From positions 51,444-115,443 of the forward strand of contig NZ_JAMXBF010000015.1 of NCBI RefSeq assembly GCF_023823685.1: DNA of 64,000 nucleotides. The letters are read 5' to 3'. A program made the position numbers and the translations under genes. Positions 18,001 to 26,162 of this stretch are shown in pieces. Positions within the stretch are counted from its first letter, which is position 1, and every line of letters starts with the position of its first letter. Source of the DNA: Pseudomonas subflava (GTDB taxonomy: Bacteria > Pseudomonadota > Gammaproteobacteria > Pseudomonadales > Pseudomonadaceae). A model generated the notes under the pieces. It had not been told where the DNA came from. It ran no database searches and saw only the letters and a list, made by a program, of their open reading frames with translations.

Positions 18001-18118
18001 TGTTCGGGTATTCGCGCACCGCCAGGCGCTGGTAGGCCAGCAGCCCGAGCAGCACGATGATCAGCGACAGCACGGTGGCGAACACCGGCCGGCGGATGCA
18101 GATGTCCGACAGGGTCAT
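15050..18118 (-). CDS. RND efflux permease (HAE-1 family)
   Basis: The 1022-residue inner-membrane proton antiporter starts MTLSDICIRRPVFATVLSLI, the usual first transmembrane segment, followed by large periplasmic loops and the TM2-TM6 block (AVVLVVLIIFLFLRSLRATLIPLVTIPVS, LLAMVLAIGLVVDDAIVVLENIHRHIE with the paired Asp of the proton relay). The second half repeats the pattern (GVALIFVLALLFIFLVLAAQFESF, GLITKHGILIVEFANHLL). It overlaps its membrane-fusion partner by 4 bp. No outer-membrane channel gene is adjacent, so it probably uses a TolC/OprM-type protein encoded elsewhere. Substrates cannot be told from sequence. Confidence 0.93.
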   Translation of the reverse strand: MTLSDICIRRPVFATVLSLIIVLLGLLAYQRLAVREYPNIDVPIVTVNITYPGASPEIMESQVAQPIEDVLSGIEGLDFVSSISRSENTQITAQFRLGSNSDEAANDVRDRLGRVRSLLPEEIDEPMVQKVEADAQPVVWLAFYSERFSAMEITDVIERVVQDRLQIIPGVSEVQIRGARSFAMRIWLDPEKLAAHDLTVQDVEDALRRQNVEIPAGRIESVQREFSVLSETDLKTPNQFNQLILDDSRGYLLRLSDVGHAEIGAADERTVVRFKGRPAVAVGMVKQATANPLEISDGLEAALPEIRALLPEGMEMQVANDNSLFIRESISNVYTTIWEAVVLVVLIIFLFLRSLRATLIPLVTIPVSLIGACALMALMGFTVNTLTLLAMVLAIGLVVDDAIVVLENIHRHIEQGMKPLQAAFVGSREIAFAVIAMTLTLAAVYAPIGFMQGTSGKLFTEFAWTLAGAVLVSGFVALTLSPMMCGHLLKAHVPQQKHNRIYNLIEGFLNGLTYNYRHLLERTLRAWWAVVALLVIILLLCAWLFAGLRSELAPTEDTGTIVGSISGPDGATVGYTSHYARQLEAAYESVPETNRYMVIVGFPTVAQGLSFMKLEDWDKRERSQFEIRDELLPKLQDIAGVRAFPINRPPLGQSARNQPVNFVIRSSLEYAELQQYVDQLLDEVRGYPGLESLDTDLKLNTPQLKVTVNREQAVAVGTDVATIGRSLESLFGSRQVTRFKQNGEQYDVLVQLQDVDRSNPEDLNRVYVRGRDDSMVQLSNLIEVRETVAPRELNHFNQLRAVTVSANVGSGYTLGEALGHLEERARAIFPADTQFDYTGTSRDFKESSGGVALIFVLALLFIFLVLAAQFESFFDPLIILFSVPLSMAGALLALKLFGGTLNIYSQVGLVTLIGLITKHGILIVEFANHLLREGRELGEAVLEAAVQRLRPILMTTGAMVLGSLPLAIASGAGAESRQQIGMVIVGGLLVGTFFTLFVVPTLYTLLRRWRPIHAEHLEARAA

Positions 18119-19137
18119 GCGCCTTCACCGCGCGGGACGGTGCGCACCTCGCGGCCCGGGCCGACCTTCTGCCAGCCGGCGCTGATCACCGTCTCGTCGC
18201 CCTGCAGCCCTTCCACCACTTCCGCGCGGCCACGCAGACGCTGGCCGATACGGATCTGCCGACGCTCGACCTTGCCGTCCACCACCAGATTGACGAACAG
18301 CAGCTGGCCCATGGGCATCACCGCCTCCTCGGGAATCACCAGCGCCTGAGGGCGCTCGGCGAGGATCACCGAGACCCGAACGAACTGGCCGGGCTTGAGC
18401 CGGTGGTCGGCGTTGCCCACCCGGGCGCGGATCGCCTGGCTGCGACCGACCTCGTCCAGGCGCGGGTTGAGCGCCATGATCCGGCCGCGGAAGCGCTCGC
18501 CGGGATAGGCGTCCAGGCTGAGTTCGATGGCCTGGTCCAGACGCACCTGGCTGACCGCCTTCTGCGGCACGCGGAAGTCCACCTTGAGCGGGTCGAGCAC
18601 CTCAAGATTGACGATGTCGTCGCCGGCGCCGAGGTAGTCGCCGACGCTGACCAGGCGCAGGCCGAGCACGCCGTCGTAGGGTGCGCGGATCTGCGTCTTG
18701 TCCAGACGCGCCTGGGCCAGGGCCAGGCTGGCGCGGGCAGCCTGCTGCTGGGAGCTGGCCTCGTCGAGGGCCTGGGCGTTGCTGGCGCCGCGCTTGAACA
18801 GCATCTGCGCGCGCTGGTAGTTCTTCTCGGCCAGCCCCCGGTTGGCCGTGGCCTGGGCCAGTTCGGCGCGGGCGATGGCATCGTCCAGACCGACCAGCAG
18901 GGCGCCGGCCTCGACCGCCTGCCCCTCGCGGAAATGCAGGGTGGCGATGCGGCCGCCCACTTCGGGGCGGATCATGGTGGACTCGTCCGAGCGCAGCGAG
19001 CCGAAGGTGATCAGCTCGTCACGCACCAGGGTGCGTTCGGGGGTGACGACTTCCACCCGCGGCGCCTGCTCGGCCACGGCCGGAGCGGCGCTCAACAGGC
19101 CGAGCAGCAGCGGCCACAGCATGCGACGGACAATCAT
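18115..19137 (-). CDS. RND efflux periplasmic adaptor (membrane fusion protein)
   Basis: The 340-residue adaptor has a signal peptide (LLLGLLSAAPAVAEQ), the lipoyl/barrel-sandwich halves (IRPEVGGRIATLHFREGQAVEAGALLVGLDD and TQIRAPYDGVLGLRLVSVGDYL), an intervening alpha-hairpin (about residues 90-145) and beta-barrel regions ending GDETVISAGWQKVGPGREV. No lipobox Cys is seen, so it is not lipidated. AGAGGC lies before the ATG. It is translationally coupled to the permease (ATGA overlap). Confidence 0.92.
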   Translation of the reverse strand: MIVRRMLWPLLLGLLSAAPAVAEQAPRVEVVTPERTLVRDELITFGSLRSDESTMIRPEVGGRIATLHFREGQAVEAGALLVGLDDAIARAELAQATANRGLAEKNYQRAQMLFKRGASNAQALDEASSQQQAARASLALAQARLDKTQIRAPYDGVLGLRLVSVGDYLGAGDDIVNLEVLDPLKVDFRVPQKAVSQVRLDQAIELSLDAYPGERFRGRIMALNPRLDEVGRSQAIRARVGNADHRLKPGQFVRVSVILAERPQALVIPEEAVMPMGQLLFVNLVVDGKVERRQIRIGQRLRGRAEVVEGLQGDETVISAGWQKVGPGREVRTVPRGEGA

Positions 19138-19248
19138 CCACTTGCCTCTTGGAATGGGAGGGAACGGCGAATCCAGCGATTCTGCCGTCGTGGGATTGTC
19201 AGCGACAGGTGAGGATGGCGCCAGCCTGTGACGCCATGTTTCCCGCGG

Positions 19249-20028
19249 TTACTGGCGCATGCCGCGGCCGCTCTTCAGCAGGCGGATGCAGACGATGTAC
19301 AGCACCGTGCTGGCCAGCAGCATCATGCCGATGGCGATGCCGATATTGATGTCGGATACGCCGAGGATGCCGTAGCGGAAGGCGTTGACCATGTGCAGGA
19401 TGGGGTTGACCAGCGACACGTGCTGCCAGAACTCGGGCAACAGGCTGATCGAGTAGAACACGCCGCCCAGGTAGGTCAGCGGCGTCAGCACGAAGGTCGG
19501 GACGATGGAGATGTCGTCGAAGTTGCGCGCATACACCGCGTTGATGAAGCCGCCCAGGGAGAAGGTGATGGCGGTGAGCAGGATCACCAGCACCGTCACG
19601 CCCAGGTGGTGCACCTGAAGATGGGTGAAGAACAGCGACAGCAGCGTGACGATGAAGGCCACCGCCAGACCGCGCAGTGCGCCGCCGATGGTGTAGCCGA
19701 TGAGGATGGTGTGCGGCGATACCGGCGACACCAGCAGCTCCTCGACATTGCGCTGGAACTTGCTGGAAAAGAAGCTCGATACCACGTTGCTGTAGGAGTT
19801 GGTGATCACCGACATCATGATCAGTCCCGGCACGATGAATTCCATATAGCTGAACTGGCCGACACCGCCGACCTGGCTGCCGATCAGGCGGCCGAAGATC
19901 ACGAAGTACAGGGCCATGGTGATGGCCGGCGGCACCAGGGTCTGCGGCCAGATGCGCGTGAAGCGCCGCACTTCGCGGCGCACGATGGTCTGCAGGGCGA
20001 CCCAGTTGGAGGCGAGTTCGGGGCTCAT
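19249..20028 (-). CDS. ABC-2 type transporter permease (YadH-like)
   Basis: The 259-residue integral membrane protein begins MSPELASNWVALQTIVRREV. Hydrophobic segments include TLVPPAITMALYFVIFG, YMEFIVPGLIMMSVITN, GLAVAFIVTLLSLFF, LGVTVLVILLTAITFSLGGFI, FVLTPLTYLGGVFYSI and IAIGMMLLASTVLYIVCI, giving six helices of the ABC-2 class. The VPGLIMM and TPLTYLGGVFYS elements are typical of the YadH family. It overlaps the ATPase gene by 4 bp. Substrate unknown. Confidence 0.9.
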   Translation of the reverse strand: MSPELASNWVALQTIVRREVRRFTRIWPQTLVPPAITMALYFVIFGRLIGSQVGGVGQFSYMEFIVPGLIMMSVITNSYSNVVSSFFSSKFQRNVEELLVSPVSPHTILIGYTIGGALRGLAVAFIVTLLSLFFTHLQVHHLGVTVLVILLTAITFSLGGFINAVYARNFDDISIVPTFVLTPLTYLGGVFYSISLLPEFWQHVSLVNPILHMVNAFRYGILGVSDINIGIAIGMMLLASTVLYIVCIRLLKSGRGMRQ

Positions 20029-20957
20029 TGCGCCACCTTCTTCAGGTTCTTCTCGACCAGGGACACGAACAGCTCCTCGAGACGGTTGCTCTTGTTGCGC
20101 AGGCTCAGCACCTCGACCTTCTGCGCCGCCAGCTGGCGGAACAGCTCGTTGACGCCCTGGCTCTTCTCCACCTGCACCTCCAGGGTGTGGTCGTCGACCA
20201 TGCGCGCCGGGTAACCCGAGAGCTGCGGCATGACCAGGGTCGATTCCTTGAGGTCCAGCAGGAAGGTCTCCACGTGCAGGGTCTTGAGCAGGTCCTTCAT
20301 GCTCGAGCGCTCGACGATGCGGCCGTGGTCGATGATGCCGATGTGGCGGCAGAGCTGCTCGGCCTCCTCCAGGTAATGGGTGGTGAGGATGATGGTGATG
20401 CCCTGCTGGTTCAGCTCGGTGAGGAAGCCCCACATCGAGCGGCGCAGCTCGATGTCCACGCCGGCGGTGGGCTCGTCGAGGATCAGCAGGCGCGGCTGGT
20501 GGATCAGCGCGCGGGCGATCATCAGACGCCGCTTCATGCCGCCGGACAGCTCGCGCGAGGCGCTGTCGCGCTTGTCCCACAAACCGAGCTGGGTCAGGTA
20601 CTGCTCGGCGCGCTCCTTGGCCTGCTTGAGCGGTATGCCGTAGTAGCCGGCCTGGGTCGTGAGGATGTCGAAGCACTTCTCGAACTGGTTGAAGTTGAAT
20701 TCCTGCGGCACCACGCCGAGACAGCGCTTGAGGCCGGAGGGATCGCGGTCGAGGTCGTGGCCGAACACTTCGACCGAGCCGCCGCTCTTGTTCACTAAGG
20801 TGGAGAGGATGCCGATGGTGGTGGACTTGCCGGCGCCATTGGGGCCCAGCAGGGCGAAGAAATCGCCTTCGGCGACGTCGAGGTCGATGCCCTTGAGGGC
20901 CTGGAAGCCGTTGGCGTAGGTCTTGGTCAGTTGCCGGATGGACAGCGCTGGGGTCAT
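20025..20957 (-). CDS. ABC transporter ATP-binding protein (YadG-like)
   Basis: The 310-residue ATPase has Walker A GPNGAGKST (about residue 39), Q-loop GVVPQEFNFNQ, signature LSGGMKRRLMIARALIHQP, Walker B LLILDEPTAGVD and the switch His in TTHYLEEAEQLC. A C-terminal extension (LEVQVEKSQGVNELFRQLAAQKVEVLSLRNKSNRLEELF) is usual for ABC-2 export ATPases. It precedes the permease with an ATGA overlap, forming a half-transporter pair. The pair corresponds to PA2812-PA2811 of P. aeruginosa. Confidence 0.93.
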   Translation of the reverse strand: MTPALSIRQLTKTYANGFQALKGIDLDVAEGDFFALLGPNGAGKSTTIGILSTLVNKSGGSVEVFGHDLDRDPSGLKRCLGVVPQEFNFNQFEKCFDILTTQAGYYGIPLKQAKERAEQYLTQLGLWDKRDSASRELSGGMKRRLMIARALIHQPRLLILDEPTAGVDIELRRSMWGFLTELNQQGITIILTTHYLEEAEQLCRHIGIIDHGRIVERSSMKDLLKTLHVETFLLDLKESTLVMPQLSGYPARMVDDHTLEVQVEKSQGVNELFRQLAAQKVEVLSLRNKSNRLEELFVSLVEKNLKKVAQ

Positions 20958-21077
20958 GAGGATGGGCTTATTCGGCGAGGGATTGGCTTAGATGAGGTCG
21001 CGATCGGAAATTGCAACCGTCGGTTACAGGCTAGCCTGCCCGGCCGCGGCGCACGATGAAACCCCGCCGGGCTGATG

Positions 21078-21752
21078 TTAATTATCGAATTTCTTCATGA
21101 CCTGCGCCTCGACGTGGAGGTCGCCACGCAGGAACGCCGAGCCCTCCTCGAACAGATGCGGGTAGCTGCGGCGCAGATGGGCGAAGAACAGCTCCAGCGG
21201 CAAATCGTCGAAACGACCGTGGTCGACCAGGTGCTCCATGTAGCGCTCGCCCTCGGCGTTGAAGGGATGGAAGACGCTGTCCTCACGCCCGTCGAACTCC
21301 AGCGGCGCCACGCGAAACATCTGGCACAGCGCCTGGTTGAACGCCGGCGTGGCCTTGACCCAGCGACCCTCGATGAACAGCTCGGTGTAGCCGTGCATGG
21401 CGAACACTTCGCTGCGCAGGAGCTCCAGCAGGCGCGGAGTCGACAGGTGATTGCGCACGTCGGCCAGGCCGATGCGCGCAGGGATGTCGCAGTGGCGTGC
21501 GCAGGCCGCGAGTAGCAGCGCCTTAGGCACGCAGTAGCATTCGCCCGCCGCCAACGCGTGACTGGCCTTGAGCGTCTCGGGGTCGGCGCTGAACGCGTAG
21601 GGGTTGTAGCGAATCTGGTCGCGTACCGCGTAATAGAGGCTGACCGCCTGGTCGCGCGGATCGCGGCTGGCACCGCGCGAACGTTCTGCGAACTCGACTA
21701 CCCTGGGGTGGTCACTATCCACGAAGCGGCTGGGTAGAAGGCTGGCTTGCAT
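21078..21752 (-). CDS. Transglutaminase-like cysteine protein
   Basis: The chosen start at 21752 (MQASLLPSRFVDSDHPRVVE) gives 224 residues; an upstream extension to 21884 is basic, low in complexity and unlikely. The transglutaminase/protease-like core is visible: SLYYAVRDQIRYNPYAFS, then AGECYCVPKALLLAACARHCDIPARIG with the catalytic Cys region, then FAMHGYTELFIEGRWVKATPAFN with the His. The usual Asp of DPTFN is replaced by TPAFN, so activity is uncertain. It is divergent from fadE across 225 bp. The substrate is unknown. Confidence 0.75.
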   Translation of the reverse strand: MQASLLPSRFVDSDHPRVVEFAERSRGASRDPRDQAVSLYYAVRDQIRYNPYAFSADPETLKASHALAAGECYCVPKALLLAACARHCDIPARIGLADVRNHLSTPRLLELLRSEVFAMHGYTELFIEGRWVKATPAFNQALCQMFRVAPLEFDGREDSVFHPFNAEGERYMEHLVDHGRFDDLPLELFFAHLRRSYPHLFEEGSAFLRGDLHVEAQVMKKFDN

Positions 21753-21977
21753 AGGAACCTGACGACGATCTCGCATACGGTAGGCCGGGCGGGGCTGGAG
21801 CTTAAGGTCCGCGCGGCGCGGTGAACGCGTGCGGCGCGGCCTCTTCCGGCACATGGCCAACACGGCGCGGCTCGACGGTTCCATGGCAGTCTATCCAGAC
21901 CTGTCGCGCCGGGTGTACGACGATCCGGCCAAGCTCGCCGGCCCTCACGCCAGGGTCGGCCTCATGGAGGATTGCGC

Positions 21978-24422
21978 ATGCTCGCTGTCTGGTTGTTGGT
22001 TCTGCTGTTCGGTATCGCCTATCTCGCCTACGCCCGTTTCCCCATTCTGCCCGCGCTGGGCGTGGTCGCCGTCTACCTGGTCCTGCTCGGGCTGTTCGGC
22101 GACGCGCCGTACTGGCTCGAGGTGGTCCTCTGGCTGCTGTGGCTCGGCGTGGCGATTCCCGTCGCCGTACCGGAGCTGCGCCGCAAGCTGATCACGGGCC
22201 CGTTGTTCGGCTGGTTCCAGAAGGTGCTGCCGCCGATGTCCGAGACCGAGCGCGACGCCATCGAGGCCGGCAGCGTGTGGTGGGACGGCCAGCTGTTCAG
22301 CGGCCGCCCGGACTGGGACGTGCTGCTCAACTACCCCGCCGTCAAGCTCAGCGACGAGGAGCGTGCCTTCATCGACGGCCCGGTCGAGGAGCTGTGCGCC
22401 ATGGTCAGCGACTGGGAGATCGGCCAGCAGATGGACCTGCCCGAGCACGCCTGGCAGCACATCAAGAGCAACGGCTTCTTCGGCCTGATCATCCCCAAGG
22501 AATACGGCGGCAAGGGCTTCTCTGCCTATGCCCACTCGCAGGTGGTGATGAAGCTGGCGACCCGCTCCGGCGACCTCGCCTCCACCGTCATGGTGCCCAA
22601 CTCCCTCGGCCCGGCCGAACTGCTGCTGCACTACGGCACCGACGAGCAGCGCCAGCACTACCTGCCGCGCCTGGCCCGCGGCGAGGAAATCCCCTGCTTC
22701 GCCCTCACCGGCCCGCTGGCCGGCTCCGACGCCGGCGCTATGCCGGACACCGGCATCATCTGCAAGGGCCAGTGGCAGGGTGAAGAAGTCATCGGCCTGC
22801 GCCTGACCTGGGAGAAGCGCTACATCACCCTGGGCCCGGTGGCCACCCTGCTCGGCCTGGCCTTCAAGGCCTACGACCCGGACCACCTGCTGGGCGATGA
22901 GGAAGAACTCGGCATCAGCCTGGCACTGATTCCCACCGACACCCCCGGCGTGGAAATCGGCCGTCGCCACCTGCCCTGCGGCGCCGCCTTCATGAACGGT
23001 CCCAACTCGGGCAAGGACGTGTTCGTGCCGCTGAGCTTCCTCATCGGTGGCCAGGAGTACCTCGGCAAGGGCTGGATGATGCTGATGAACTGCCTGTCGG
23101 TGGGCCGCTCCATCTCCCTGCCCGCCGGCGGCACCGGCGCAGCGAAGATGTCCAGCCTGGTCAGCGGTCAGTACTGCCGCGTGCGCGAGCAGTTCGGCGT
23201 GCCGCTGGCCGCCTTCGAGGGCATCCAGGAGGCGCTGGCGCGGATTGGCGGCAACGCCTGGATGATGGACGCCGCGCGTACCCTCACCGCCAGCGCGGTG
23301 GACCTGGGCGAGAAGCCTTCGGTGCTCTCGGCCATCCTCAAATACCACCTGACCGAACGCGGCCGCGAGTGCATCAGCCATGCCATGGACGTGCACGGCG
23401 GCAAGGCCATCATCATGGGCCCGAACAACTACTTGGCCCGCACCTGGCAGGGCGTGCCGGTGTCGATCACGGTCGAGGGCGCCAACATCCTCTCGCGCAA
23501 CCTGATGATCTTCGGTCAGGGCGCCATTCGCTGCCATCCCTTCGTCCTCGATGAGATGGCGCTGGCCGGTCGTGAAGACCGCGAGCAGGCGCTGATCGAG
23601 TTCGACGGACTGCTGATGCGCCATGTCGGCTTCGCCGTCGGCAACGCCGCCGGCGCCCTGCTCCACGGCCTGACCTTCAGCAGTTTCGGCAACGTACCGG
23701 GCGACAACCTCAGCCGTCCGTACTTCCGCGCCCTGAATCGCCTCGCCGCCGCCTTCGCCCTGCTGGCGGACAGCAGCATGATGCTGCTGGGCGGCGAGCT
23801 GAAGCGCCGCGAACGGCTGTCCGCGCGCCTCGGTGACGTACTCAGCCACCTCTACCTGGCCAGTGCGGCGCTCAAGCGCTATCACGACCTCGGCAGCCCC
23901 GAGGCACTGCGGCCGCTGCTGCGCTGGGCGCTGGAAGAAAATCTCGGCCTGGCCGAGCGGGCGTTGGACGAGCTGCTCGGCAACTTCCCCAATCGTCTGT
24001 TCGGCGGCCTGCTGCGTGTCCTGGTGTTCCCGCTGGGCCGTCGCCACAAGGGCCCGAGCGATGAGCTGGATGCGGAAGTCGCCGCCATCCTCGGTCGCGC
24101 CCGTGGCGACCTGGCGCTGGAGAGCCTGCTCGACGGCTGCTACCGGCCGCAGGGAGCGGACGATCCCGTCGCCGCCCTGCAGCAGGCGGTGGACCTGCTC
24201 GACGCCGCGAGCCCGGCGCAGCGCAAGCTGCACAAGGCGGCCAAGGCCGGCCTGGCGACGCAGCCGGGCGAACACGAGATCGACGCTGCGCTGCGCGAGC
24301 AGCTGCTGAGCACCGAGGAAGCCGAGCAGTTGCGCCAGGCCGAAGGCGCGCGGCGACGGGTGATCGACGTCGACGACTTCGCCAAGGAGGAACTCGAGCT
24401 GAGCCCCGGCCGCGTGCGCTGA
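21978..24422 (+). CDS. fadE: Acyl-CoA dehydrogenase, FadE type
   Basis: The 814-residue flavoprotein performs the first step of fatty-acid beta-oxidation. ATG 21978 has GGAGG 8 nt upstream and is preferred to the TTG two codons before. Two N-terminal hydrophobic helices (about 1-50) anchor it to the inner membrane. The dehydrogenase domain includes GFFGLIIPKEYGGKGFSAYAH, FALTGPLAGSDAGAMPDTG and LPAGGTGAAKMSSLVSGQYCRVREQFG, and the C-terminal third is the FadE-specific DUF1974 region (LGDVLSHLYLASAALKRYHD). Length fits E. coli FadE (814). It occupies the place of PA2815 in the conserved order. Confidence 0.94.
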   Translation: MLAVWLLVLLFGIAYLAYARFPILPALGVVAVYLVLLGLFGDAPYWLEVVLWLLWLGVAIPVAVPELRRKLITGPLFGWFQKVLPPMSETERDAIEAGSVWWDGQLFSGRPDWDVLLNYPAVKLSDEERAFIDGPVEELCAMVSDWEIGQQMDLPEHAWQHIKSNGFFGLIIPKEYGGKGFSAYAHSQVVMKLATRSGDLASTVMVPNSLGPAELLLHYGTDEQRQHYLPRLARGEEIPCFALTGPLAGSDAGAMPDTGIICKGQWQGEEVIGLRLTWEKRYITLGPVATLLGLAFKAYDPDHLLGDEEELGISLALIPTDTPGVEIGRRHLPCGAAFMNGPNSGKDVFVPLSFLIGGQEYLGKGWMMLMNCLSVGRSISLPAGGTGAAKMSSLVSGQYCRVREQFGVPLAAFEGIQEALARIGGNAWMMDAARTLTASAVDLGEKPSVLSAILKYHLTERGRECISHAMDVHGGKAIIMGPNNYLARTWQGVPVSITVEGANILSRNLMIFGQGAIRCHPFVLDEMALAGREDREQALIEFDGLLMRHVGFAVGNAAGALLHGLTFSSFGNVPGDNLSRPYFRALNRLAAAFALLADSSMMLLGGELKRRERLSARLGDVLSHLYLASAALKRYHDLGSPEALRPLLRWALEENLGLAERALDELLGNFPNRLFGGLLRVLVFPLGRRHKGPSDELDAEVAAILGRARGDLALESLLDGCYRPQGADDPVAALQQAVDLLDAASPAQRKLHKAAKAGLATQPGEHEIDAALREQLLSTEEAEQLRQAEGARRRVIDVDDFAKEELELSPGRVR

Positions 24423-24443
24423 TCGCTCATCAAGCCGGACAGC

Positions 24444-24478
24444 ACGGGCGCGGAGTCTTATACTTCGCGCCCGTTTTC
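24444..24478 (+). terminator. Terminator after fadE
   Basis: ACGGGCGCG (24444-24452) pairs with CGCGCCCGT (24466-24474) and is followed by TTTTCGTT. The loop contains TTATACT, which could double as the -10 element of the next gene, whose start is about 35 nt further on. Confidence 0.7.
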
Positions 24479-24496
24479 GTTCTACAGGACTTCGCC

Positions 24497-24907
24497 ATGG
24501 CCACCGCCTACCTCGACCACCATCTCGCCCTGCTCGCCCACCTGCGCGGCATCCTGGTCGCCCTGGGCGAGGCCGAACAGGTGGAGGACGACACCCACGC
24601 CCTGTTTGTCGAGCGCTTCGACGAGCTGCTGGCGCAGTTGCCGGAGGATCCGGAGAGCAGCCTGTACCTGGGCCAGGACATCATCAGCCAGGTGTTCCAC
24701 CGCTACCCGCAGATCGCCCATCTGGTGCCGCGCGACCTGCTGTGGTTCTTCGGCGGCGACTGCCTGCACTTCATGCCGGACGAGGAAATCGGCCTCTATC
24801 AACGCCTGGATGAACGCCGCTTCGAGGCCGAGGAGAACGACGAACCGTTCGACTGGAATCGCGAGAAGCAGCTGCTGGCCCTGCCGGACGACAGCGCCAA
24901 GCACTGA
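24497..24907 (+). CDS. PA2817 family conserved protein
   Basis: The 136-residue acidic protein (MATAYLDHHLALLAHLRGIL) matches the conserved but uncharacterised family named after P. aeruginosa PA2817. It contains SLYLGQDIISQVFHRYPQIAHLVPRDLLWFFGGDCLHFMPDEE and looks mainly helical and soluble. AGGAC lies before the start. Its position between fadE and the tRNA cluster is the same as in P. aeruginosa. Function unknown. Confidence 0.8.
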   Translation: MATAYLDHHLALLAHLRGILVALGEAEQVEDDTHALFVERFDELLAQLPEDPESSLYLGQDIISQVFHRYPQIAHLVPRDLLWFFGGDCLHFMPDEEIGLYQRLDERRFEAEENDEPFDWNREKQLLALPDDSAKH

Positions 24908-24921
24908 AGCGTACGCAGACG

Positions 24922-24955
24922 AAAAGGCCCGCTCGGCATCGCCGGCGGGCCTTTT
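24922..24955 (+). terminator. Terminator after the PA2817-family gene
   Basis: AAAAGGCCCGC and GCGGGCCTTTT form a stem around a 12-nt loop that itself can pair CGGC with GCCG. T-rich on the + strand. Confidence 0.85.
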
Positions 24956-24979
24956 CATTGAACGGATAAAACCTGCGCA

Positions 24980-25011
24980 AACGAAAACGCCACCCAATGG
25001 GTGGCGTTCCG
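24980..25011 (-). terminator. Terminator of the tRNA operon
   Basis: On the minus strand GAACGCCACCC and GGGTGGCGTTTTC form a stem with a 4-nt ATTG loop, followed by GTTT. It lies 7 bp beyond the last tRNA-Gly and ends the whole minus-strand tRNA transcript. Confidence 0.85.
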
Positions 25012-25017
25012 TGAATT

Positions 25018-25093
<76 letters not shown>

Positions 25094-25094
25094 A

Positions 25095-25170
25095 TGGCGT
25101 CCCCTAGGGGACTCGAACCCCTGTTACCGCCGTGAAAGGGCGGTGTCCTAGGCCACTAGACGAAGGGGAC
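25095..25170 (-). tRNA. tRNA-Glu(TTC), copy 1
   Basis: A 76-nt cloverleaf with acceptor GTCCCCT/AGGGGAC, anticodon loop CTTTCAC, T-arm GTTCGAGTC and encoded CCA. It lies 1 bp upstream of its tRNA-Gly partner in the transcript. Confidence 0.96.
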
Positions 25171-25240
25171 GTGGCCCGGAGCTTACAACAGCTTCCCGGT
25201 GTTTCCGGACGATGTTGCCATCGGCCGTGTAACTCTAATC

Positions 25241-25263
25241 AAAACGCCGCTCGTTGAGCGGCG
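25241..25263 (-). terminator. Intra-operon hairpin, spacer 1
   Basis: CGCCGCTC and GAGCGGCG pair around a 3-nt loop, followed by TTTTG on the minus strand. It looks like a terminator or processing signal between tRNA units. Confidence 0.6.
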
Positions 25264-25274
25264 CTTCGTGAAAC

Positions 25275-25350
<76 letters not shown>

Positions 25351-25351
25351 A

Positions 25352-25427
25352 TGGCGTCCCCTAGGGGACTCGAACCCCTGTTACCGCCGTGAAAGGGCGG
25401 TGTCCTAGGCCACTAGACGAAGGGGAC
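25352..25427 (-). tRNA. tRNA-Glu(TTC), copy 2
   Basis: The sequence is identical to copy 1, with anticodon TTC and encoded CCA. Confidence 0.96.
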
Positions 25428-25497
25428 GTGGCCCGGAGCTTACAACAGCTTCCCGGTGTTTCCGGACGATGTTGCCATCGGCCGTGTAACTCTAATC

Positions 25498-25520
25498 AAA
25501 ACGCCGCTCGTTGAGCGGCG
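25498..25520 (-). terminator. Intra-operon hairpin, spacer 2
   Basis: Same hairpin and T-run as in spacer 1, shifted by 257 bp. Confidence 0.6.
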
Positions 25521-25531
25521 CTTCGTGAAAC

Positions 25532-25607
<76 letters not shown>

Positions 25608-25608
25608 A

Positions 25609-25684
25609 TGGCGTCCCCTAGGGGACTCGAACCCCTGTTACCGCCGTGAAAGGGCGGTGTCCTAGGCCACTAGACGAAGGGGAC
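25609..25684 (-). tRNA. tRNA-Glu(TTC), copy 3
   Basis: The sequence is identical to copy 1. Confidence 0.96.
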
Positions 25685-25754
25685 GTGGCCCGGAGCTTAC
25701 AACAGCTTCCCGGTGTTTCCGGACGATGTTGCCATCGGCCGTGTAACTCTAATC

Positions 25755-25777
25755 AAAACGCCGCTCGTTGAGCGGCG
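25755..25777 (-). terminator. Intra-operon hairpin, spacer 3
   Basis: Same hairpin and T-run as in spacer 1, shifted by 514 bp. Confidence 0.6.
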
Positions 25778-25788
25778 CTTCGTGAAAC

Positions 25789-25864
<76 letters not shown>

Positions 25865-25865
25865 A

Positions 25866-25941
25866 TGGCGTCCCCTAGGGGACTCGAACCCCTGTTACCG
25901 CCGTGAAAGGGCGGTGTCCTAGGCCACTAGACGAAGGGGAC
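25866..25941 (-). tRNA. tRNA-Glu(TTC), copy 4 (first in the transcript)
   Basis: The sequence is identical to copy 1; it is closest to the leading promoter. Confidence 0.96.
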
Positions 25942-25952
25942 GTGGCCAGGAG

Positions 25953-25981
25953 CTTATAACAGCATCCCAACTTTCGGCGAA
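25953..25981 (-). promoter_or_regulatory. Candidate promoter of the tRNA Glu-Gly operon
   Basis: Reading the minus strand, TTCGCC, a 17-bp spacer and TATAAG are followed by a GC-rich discriminator just before tRNA-Glu copy 4. The internal spacers carry the same surroundings with the -10 changed to TGTAAG, so those copies are probably weaker. Confidence 0.5.
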
Positions 25982-26162
25982 TCGGCTTTCACCAACTCGC
26001 TGAAAGTGGCGCGCATTCTATGGAGCCTTTGGGAGAGCGTCAACCCTCCCCCAAAACTTTTTTCAAATCAAAGACTTCCCATCAGAATTGACAAGGTGCT
26101 ATCAGCATGATGGCTAACGCACTACACTCGGGGCAAAAGATGCGCATCGGGAGGGTCTCAAG

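Noticed and set aside
21753..21884. N-terminal extension of the transglutaminase-like protein
   Set aside because: The added 44 residues are Arg/Pro-rich without conserved pattern, and the inner ATG begins the recognisable protein.
21945..24275. A 776-codon minus-strand open frame across fadE
   Set aside because: The same mirror effect; the + strand protein has all acyl-CoA dehydrogenase motifs.
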